Origin: Streptomyces pseudovenezuelae
GTDB taxonomy: Bacteria > Actinomycetota > Actinomycetes > Streptomycetales > Streptomycetaceae
Direction of reading: 5' to 3'
DNA length: 64,000 bases
Assembly: GCF_029892565.1 (NCBI RefSeq)
Contig: NZ_JARXVH010000011.1
Span: 62,001-126,000 of the forward strand
In this document: positions 59,809 to 64,000 of the stretch, in pieces
How the letters are laid out: each line of letters opens with the position of its first letter
Numbering within the stretch: the first letter of the stretch is position 1
Made by a program: the position numbers and the translations under genes
The notes under the pieces: model-generated
The model's input: the letters and a program-made list of their open reading frames with translations, nothing else
The model's database searches: none
Told to the model about the DNA's origin: nothing

Positions 59809-60888
59809 CTACAGCGCCGGGACCGTCATCTGCCCGGCGCCGGCGGCACGGTGTCCCCGCGGATGCCGCAGCGGCACCACGCCGACGCAGCGGCCGTCCT
59901 CGTCCAGCAGCCGGCCCATGTGCTTGACCGTGCTCAGCACCACCGAGCGGTCGTCGACCGTGAGACGTGGGATCCGCCGCGCCAGATGGGCCTCGAAGGA
60001 GTGCACGTCCCGCAGGTCGCGCAGCCAGACGTCGATCACCAGGTTGTGCGGCCCGGCGGTGATCGCGCACGCCCGCACCTCCCGCATCCCGGCCAGCACC
60101 CGGCAGGTCTCCTCCACGTGCTGGCCGGGCACGGAGGCGAAGTACACGGCGGACAGCGGCCACCCCGACAGCGGCCGGGCCAGGTCGCAGCGCAGGGACA
60201 GCCGTGCCGCGAGCAGCGACTGCACCCGGCGGCGGACGGTGGTGATGCTCGTGTCGGCCGCCGCCGACAGGTCGCGCAGCGACATCCGCCCGTCCGTGCT
60301 GAGCAGCTCCAGCAGGTGCGCGTCCAGGTCGTCCCAGCGCGCCTCGGCGGCGGGCGTGGGGACGACGGCCGGCGGGATCGCCGCCTCCAGGCGCGCGCAC
60401 TGCACGTCGTCCAGGCTCCGCAGCCGCCATCGGCTGCCCTCGGCGGGCAGTCCGGTCGACACGTTCGTACGGCTCGCCCGTACTCCCGGGGTGCTCTGGA
60501 ACAGCCGCGTGGTCAGCCAGCCCAGCTCGTGCAGGCCGGTGGTCTGCACGGACAGGACGAGATCGCGTCCGCCGGCCGTGAGCTTGATGTTCGCCACCGC
60601 GGGTTCCCGGGCGAGGACGCGCGCCACGTCCTCGGCGCGCCCCGGGTCGGTGTCCACCTCGACCACCGCGGTCACGACGAACCGCGCGTCGGACAACCGG
60701 GGGTACGCGGTCACCCACGCCAGGCCCGCCTCGCGCAGCCGCTGCCAGCGCCGGGCCGCCGTGACCGAGTTGATCCCGAGGACCTCGCCGACCAGCGTCC
60801 AGGGCGCCCTGGGGTGGATCTGCAGCGCGTGCACGACAGCGCGGTCGAGCTCGTCGAGTTCGACCGCGGCACGATCCTGCACGTCCAT
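59809..60888 (-). CDS. Two-module Lrp/AsnC-family regulator
   Basis: A 359-residue protein with two AsnC units in tandem: HTH (LDELDRAVVHALQIHPRAPW...INSVTAARRWQRL) plus RAM domain to about 145, then a second HTH (LDAHLLELLSTDGRMSLRDLSAAADTSITTVRRRVQSL) and RAM to about 335. Tandem Lrp proteins are common in Streptomyces and normally sense amino acids. It is divergent from the amidohydrolase/AbgT pair, making those genes the likely targets. A GCGTCG-N8-CGACGC repeat (about 60907-60926) lies between them. Confidence 0.86.
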   Translation of the reverse strand: MDVQDRAAVELDELDRAVVHALQIHPRAPWTLVGEVLGINSVTAARRWQRLREAGLAWVTAYPRLSDARFVVTAVVEVDTDPGRAEDVARVLAREPAVANIKLTAGGRDLVLSVQTTGLHELGWLTTRLFQSTPGVRASRTNVSTGLPAEGSRWRLRSLDDVQCARLEAAIPPAVVPTPAAEARWDDLDAHLLELLSTDGRMSLRDLSAAADTSITTVRRRVQSLLAARLSLRCDLARPLSGWPLSAVYFASVPGQHVEETCRVLAGMREVRACAITAGPHNLVIDVWLRDLRDVHSFEAHLARRIPRLTVDDRSVVLSTVKHMGRLLDEDGRCVGVVPLRHPRGHRAAGAGQMTVPAL

Positions 60889-61011
60889 GGGCGGCACTTC
60901 TCTGCACGCGTCGCACGGATCCGACGCGAATTCTGCATGGTGACATCCGGTTGACCCGCGCACTTCACACTCCGTTCCCTGCCCACGACCACGGAGGAGT
61001 GACCGCGCCCC

Positions 61012-62295
61012 ATGACGCACCCCACCACCCGGGAAGCCCGGACCGCTCTGCGGATACACGGCGCCAGGCTCGTCGACGGGACCGGTTCGCCGCCGGTCGA
61101 CGACGCCGTCATCACCGTCGATGCCCAGGGCACGATCACCTATGCCGGCCCCGCCGCGACCGAGCCTACGACGGCCGACCGGCCCGCGGACCTTCGTGTG
61201 GTCGACGCCGCCGGCCGGACCGTACTGCCCGGCTTCTTCGACTGCCACGTGCACCTCGCCTACGCGCACGGCTCGCCGCCCGGGCGCCGCGCCGAACTGG
61301 ACCCGGTCCTGGTCACCCTGGACACGGTCACGCGGCTGCGGCAGACCCTGGACGCCGGTGTCACCAGCGCCCGCGACCTGGGCGGTCTGTCGACGGGGTT
61401 CCGCACGGCCGTGGAGAGCGGCCGGGTGGTGGGACCGCGGCTGAGCACGGCGGTACGGATCATCAGCCACACCGGCGGACACGCCGACGTACGCCTGCCC
61501 GACGGCACCGACCTCAGCGCCGGGATGTCGGAGATCGCCGACACCGCCGACGAGGCCCGGCTCGCGGTGCGCCGGGTGCTGCGCGAGGGCGCCGACCTGG
61601 TGAAGATCTGCGCCACCGGCGGCATGGGCAGCCCCTACGACCAGCCCGACGACGAGGGCCTCCTGGAGGAGGAGATCCGGGCCGTGGTCGACGAGGCCCG
61701 GCGGCATGGCGGCAAGCCCGTCGCCGCACACGCCCAGGGCAACGCCGGCATCCTCAACGCCCTGCGCGGCGGCGTCACCAGCATCGAGCACGGCTACGGG
61801 CTGGACGAGCGGGCCCTGGACCTGGCGGGCGAGCGGGAGGCGTTCGTCGTCCCGACGCTGTCCACCGTGTACGCGGGGATCGACAAGGAGACGATGCCCG
61901 ACTTCCACTACCAGAAGAAGACCCGCTGGTCGGGCATCACGAAGGAGAACATCGCCCGGGCCATCGAGTACGGTGCCCGGATCGCGCTCGGCACCGACGC
62001 CGCCGTCGGCCCGCACGGCGTGAACCTGATGGAACTGAGCTACCTCGTCGACCTCGGCATGGACCCGATGGCGGCCATTGTCGCCGGGACCCGCACCTCC
62101 GCCGAGCTCCTCGGTGTCGCCGACCGGTTGGGCACCCTCACCGCAGGCCGCACCGCCGACCTGATCCTCTGCGACGGCGACCCGCTGCGGGACATCGGTG
62201 TCCTGGGCGATCCGGCGAACGTAGTCTGCGTCGTCCAGGACGGCGTCGTACGCAAGGACCTCCTGCCCGCCGCGGGCCCCGCTGGAAGGCGGTAG
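61012..62295 (+). CDS. Metal-dependent amidohydrolase (Xaa-Pro dipeptidase/imidazolonepropionase-like)
   Basis: A 427-residue amidohydrolase-superfamily TIM barrel. Metal ligands are visible in order: HVH in FFDCHVHLAYA, the carboxylated Lys in LVKICATGG, His in VAAHAQGNAG, His in SIEHGYGLD and Asp in ALGTDAAVGP. This arrangement is that of the binuclear subgroup 1 enzymes that cleave N-acyl or Xaa-Pro/Xaa-basic dipeptides. The AbgT gene begins 5 nt after its stop, so it probably hydrolyses the compound that transporter imports. Confidence 0.87.
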   Translation: MTHPTTREARTALRIHGARLVDGTGSPPVDDAVITVDAQGTITYAGPAATEPTTADRPADLRVVDAAGRTVLPGFFDCHVHLAYAHGSPPGRRAELDPVLVTLDTVTRLRQTLDAGVTSARDLGGLSTGFRTAVESGRVVGPRLSTAVRIISHTGGHADVRLPDGTDLSAGMSEIADTADEARLAVRRVLREGADLVKICATGGMGSPYDQPDDEGLLEEEIRAVVDEARRHGGKPVAAHAQGNAGILNALRGGVTSIEHGYGLDERALDLAGEREAFVVPTLSTVYAGIDKETMPDFHYQKKTRWSGITKENIARAIEYGARIALGTDAAVGPHGVNLMELSYLVDLGMDPMAAIVAGTRTSAELLGVADRLGTLTAGRTADLILCDGDPLRDIGVLGDPANVVCVVQDGVVRKDLLPAAGPAGRR

Positions 62296-62300
62296 CGCCG

Positions 62301-63872
62301 ATGTCCTCACTGACCGAACTGCCCGCCCCGGACAGCAAGTCCCCGGAAACGGGACCTCGGCGCGGCATCGACCGTGTACTGGCGCTGATCGAGCGGGTCG
62401 GCAACGCGCTGCCCAACCCGATCGTCCTGTTCACCTGCCTCTTCCTGGTCCTGGCCGTCGTGTCGACCGCGCTGTCGCTGGCGGACACCACCGTCACGGT
62501 CCCCGGCACCGACGAGACCAAGCCGATCACCGGGCTGTTCACCGGCGCGGGGATCAGCTGGCTGACGCAGAACCTCGTCATCAACTTCGCCACGTTCCCG
62601 CCGGTCGGCGCCGTGCTCATCATGATCATGGCGGTGGGCCTCGCGGAGCGGACCGGGCTCCTGGAGACGGTCATGCGGGCCACGCTGGCCCGCGCCCCGC
62701 GGAAGGTGCTGCCCTATCTGGTGGCGCTGGTCGCCTGCCAGGCGCACATGATGAGCGACGTGGCCGCGATCGTGCTCCCGCCGCTGGCGGCCGTGGTCTT
62801 CAAGGCCGCCGGACGGCATCCGGTGGCCGGTCTGATCGGCGGCTTCGCCTGTGTCGGCGCGGGCTACGCGGCCGGGTTCACCATCGGCTCGCTGGACGCC
62901 CTGTACATCGGCATCACCCAGCAGGCGGCCTCGGTCCTGCCCGCCGCCCAGGGCCTGGACCTGAACATCCTGGTCAACTACTACTTCACCGCCTCCAGCA
63001 GCATCGTGCTCGGCCTGCTCGGCGGTTTCCTCATCAGCCACGTCCTCGAACCGCGACTGCCGGCCTACGAACCCGGGGACGACGAGCCCGAGGAGCAGGA
63101 CCTGACCCTCACCCCGGTCCAGCGGCGCGGCCTGCTGGTCACCGGCCTGGTCGTCGTCCTCTACGCGGGCGCCGTGCTGTCCCTGTGGCTGCCCGAGGGG
63201 GCGCCCCTGCGCGGCGAGGGCGGGGCGCTGGTGCCCTCGCCGCTGCTCACCGGCATCGTTCCCGTGCTGTTCGGCGCGTTCCTGCTGGCCGGGCTCACCT
63301 ACGGCTTCACGGTGAAGACGGTGTCGGGCGCGGAGGGCGTGGTCACCGCCATGTCCGAGTCGGTGAAGAGCATGTCGGGCTACATCGTCCTGATGTTCGT
63401 CGCCGCCCAGGTCATCGCCCTCTTCAACTGGTCGAACCTGGGCGTGCTGCTCGCCGTCAAGGCCGCCGCCGGCCTGAACTCCATCGGCCTGACCGGCTTC
63501 TGGGTCCTGGTGGCGTTCGTGCTCCTGGCGTCCTGTCTGAACCTCTTCATCGTCTCCGGCTCGGCCCTGTGGTCGCTGGTCGGACCGGTCTTCGTGCCCG
63601 CGTTCATGCTGCTCGGCATGAGCCCGGCGCTCAGCCAGGCCGCGTTCCGCATCGGCGACTCCGCCACCGGCATCATCACGCCGATGAACCCGTACGTCTT
63701 CCTGCTCCTGGCCCTGCTGCGCCGCTACGAACCGGACGCCCGCCTCGGCACCCTCATCGCCCGGCTCTCGGTGTTCGTCGTCCCGTTCCTCGCGGTCTGG
63801 CTGATCATCCTGGGCATCTTCTACGGCTTCGACCTGCCGCTGGGACCCGGGGCGCACATCGGTCTGAAGTGA
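62301..63872 (+). CDS. AbgT-family transporter (p-aminobenzoyl-glutamate type)
   Basis: A 523-residue membrane protein closely matching AbgT: RVLALIERVGNALPNPIVLF at the start, LACQAHMMSDVAAIVLPPL, then ALFNWSNLGVLLAVK and SGSALWSLVGPVFVPAFMLLG. E. coli AbgT imports p-aminobenzoyl-glutamate; relatives also export sulfonamides. GGAAGG precedes the ATG. Coupled to the amidohydrolase, it suggests uptake and hydrolysis of an acyl-amino acid or dipeptide conjugate. Confidence 0.88.
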   Translation: MSSLTELPAPDSKSPETGPRRGIDRVLALIERVGNALPNPIVLFTCLFLVLAVVSTALSLADTTVTVPGTDETKPITGLFTGAGISWLTQNLVINFATFPPVGAVLIMIMAVGLAERTGLLETVMRATLARAPRKVLPYLVALVACQAHMMSDVAAIVLPPLAAVVFKAAGRHPVAGLIGGFACVGAGYAAGFTIGSLDALYIGITQQAASVLPAAQGLDLNILVNYYFTASSSIVLGLLGGFLISHVLEPRLPAYEPGDDEPEEQDLTLTPVQRRGLLVTGLVVVLYAGAVLSLWLPEGAPLRGEGGALVPSPLLTGIVPVLFGAFLLAGLTYGFTVKTVSGAEGVVTAMSESVKSMSGYIVLMFVAAQVIALFNWSNLGVLLAVKAAAGLNSIGLTGFWVLVAFVLLASCLNLFIVSGSALWSLVGPVFVPAFMLLGMSPALSQAAFRIGDSATGIITPMNPYVFLLLALLRRYEPDARLGTLIARLSVFVVPFLAVWLIILGIFYGFDLPLGPGAHIGLK

Positions 63873-63897
63873 TCGCCCCGCCCCGCGCCTTCTCCGG

Positions 63898-63964
63898 GCT
63901 CCCACCTGCGCACCATGAAGTACCGGTCCGCCCCAGGCGGCGGACCCGAGGCGCAGGTGGGAGC
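63898..63964. terminator. Nested inverted repeats after the AbgT gene
   Basis: A perfect 14-bp outer pair (63898-63911 with 63951-63964) enclosing a perfect 8-bp inner hairpin (63925-63932 with 63939-63946). It begins 26 bp after the transporter stop. The size and nesting go beyond a simple terminator, though termination is the simplest reading. Confidence 0.6.
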
Positions 63965-64000
63965 GGGGCTTGAAGCCGATGCGGGAACTTGGCGTGGACG

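Noticed and set aside
1..64000. CRISPR arrays, tRNA/rRNA genes, insertion sequences, prophage, or a polyketide/peptide synthetase cluster
   Set aside because: No regular spacer-repeat array, transposase, integrase, tRNA-like fold or synthase-type multidomain frame was seen on either strand.

Overview
The window is chromosomal DNA of a Streptomyces species or very close relative. Supporting signs are the very high GC content with GC-biased third codon positions, frequent GTG starts and one TTG start, many 4-bp ATGA/GTGA gene overlaps, long perfect stem-loop terminators without T-tracts, leaderless genes with a -10 box about 7 nt before the start, and a typical gene set (GntR/LacI/TetR/MarR/AraC regulators, F420-type oxidoreductases, MptB, secreted chitinase and galactanase, DasR-type operator). 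Only one in-frame TTA codon was found in the genes called. I see no rRNA, tRNA, CRISPR array, transposase, integrase or phage gene.

Layout. 0-6 kb: a GntR regulator, a translationally coupled MEDS-STAS / MEDS-HATPase pair (a probable anti-sigma partner switch), an NB-ARC type ATPase, a methyltransferase and a small NTF2-like protein. 6-10.1 kb: an ECF42-type sigma factor with two DGPF/YCII genes behind a matching promoter, then an F420-type LLM oxidoreductase and an SRPBCC protein. 10.1-19.4 kb: a GH19 chitinase behind a DasR-like operator, a secreted NPP1 protein, a methyltransferase, a short Rho paralogue, a D-Ala-D-Ala carboxypeptidase, two polyprenyl-linked mannosyltransferases and an alpha/beta hydrolase. 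19.4-25.1 kb: an amide amino acid catabolic island (glutaminase, aspartase, asparaginase, amino acid permease, FadR-type regulator). 25.2-28.5 kb: uppP, a two-gene fluoride channel pair, a beta-propeller protein and an HTH regulator. 28.7-33.7 kb: galactan use (GH53 galactanase, GH42 beta-galactosidase, divergent LacI regulator with two candidate operators). 33.8-37.7 kb: small regulators and redox genes, including a TetR/SDR divergent pair separated by an 18-bp tandem repeat that carries the SDR promoter.

37.8-48 kb: a sulfur acquisition operon. A Cys-containing leader peptide precedes an alpha/beta hydrolase, a rhodanese, an SsuABC-like transporter, an SsuD-like monooxygenase, a second binding protein, an acyl-CoA-dehydrogenase-like enzyme and a FAD-linked oxidase. 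A TTA-containing AraC regulator follows. 48.2-54.3 kb: an SseB-domain protein, peptidase E, and a compact cassette of NCS1 permease, cysteine hydrolase, GntR, ADP-ribosylglycohydrolase-fold enzyme and PfkB kinase. Its lead promoter has a palindromic operator at the start site. It looks like an uptake and breakdown route for a nucleoside-like compound, and the gene set parallels E. coli yegTUVW. 54.3-64 kb: small membrane and secreted proteins, 6-phosphogluconate dehydrogenase divergent from a long-form GAPDH, a second NCS1 permease, and a two-module Lrp regulator divergent from an amidohydrolase plus AbgT-family transporter pair.

The most notable items are the nucleoside-like cassette, the leader-controlled extended sulfur operon, the Rho paralogue that lost the aromatic RNP1 residues, the 18-bp promoter repeat, and the AbgT/amidohydrolase unit.
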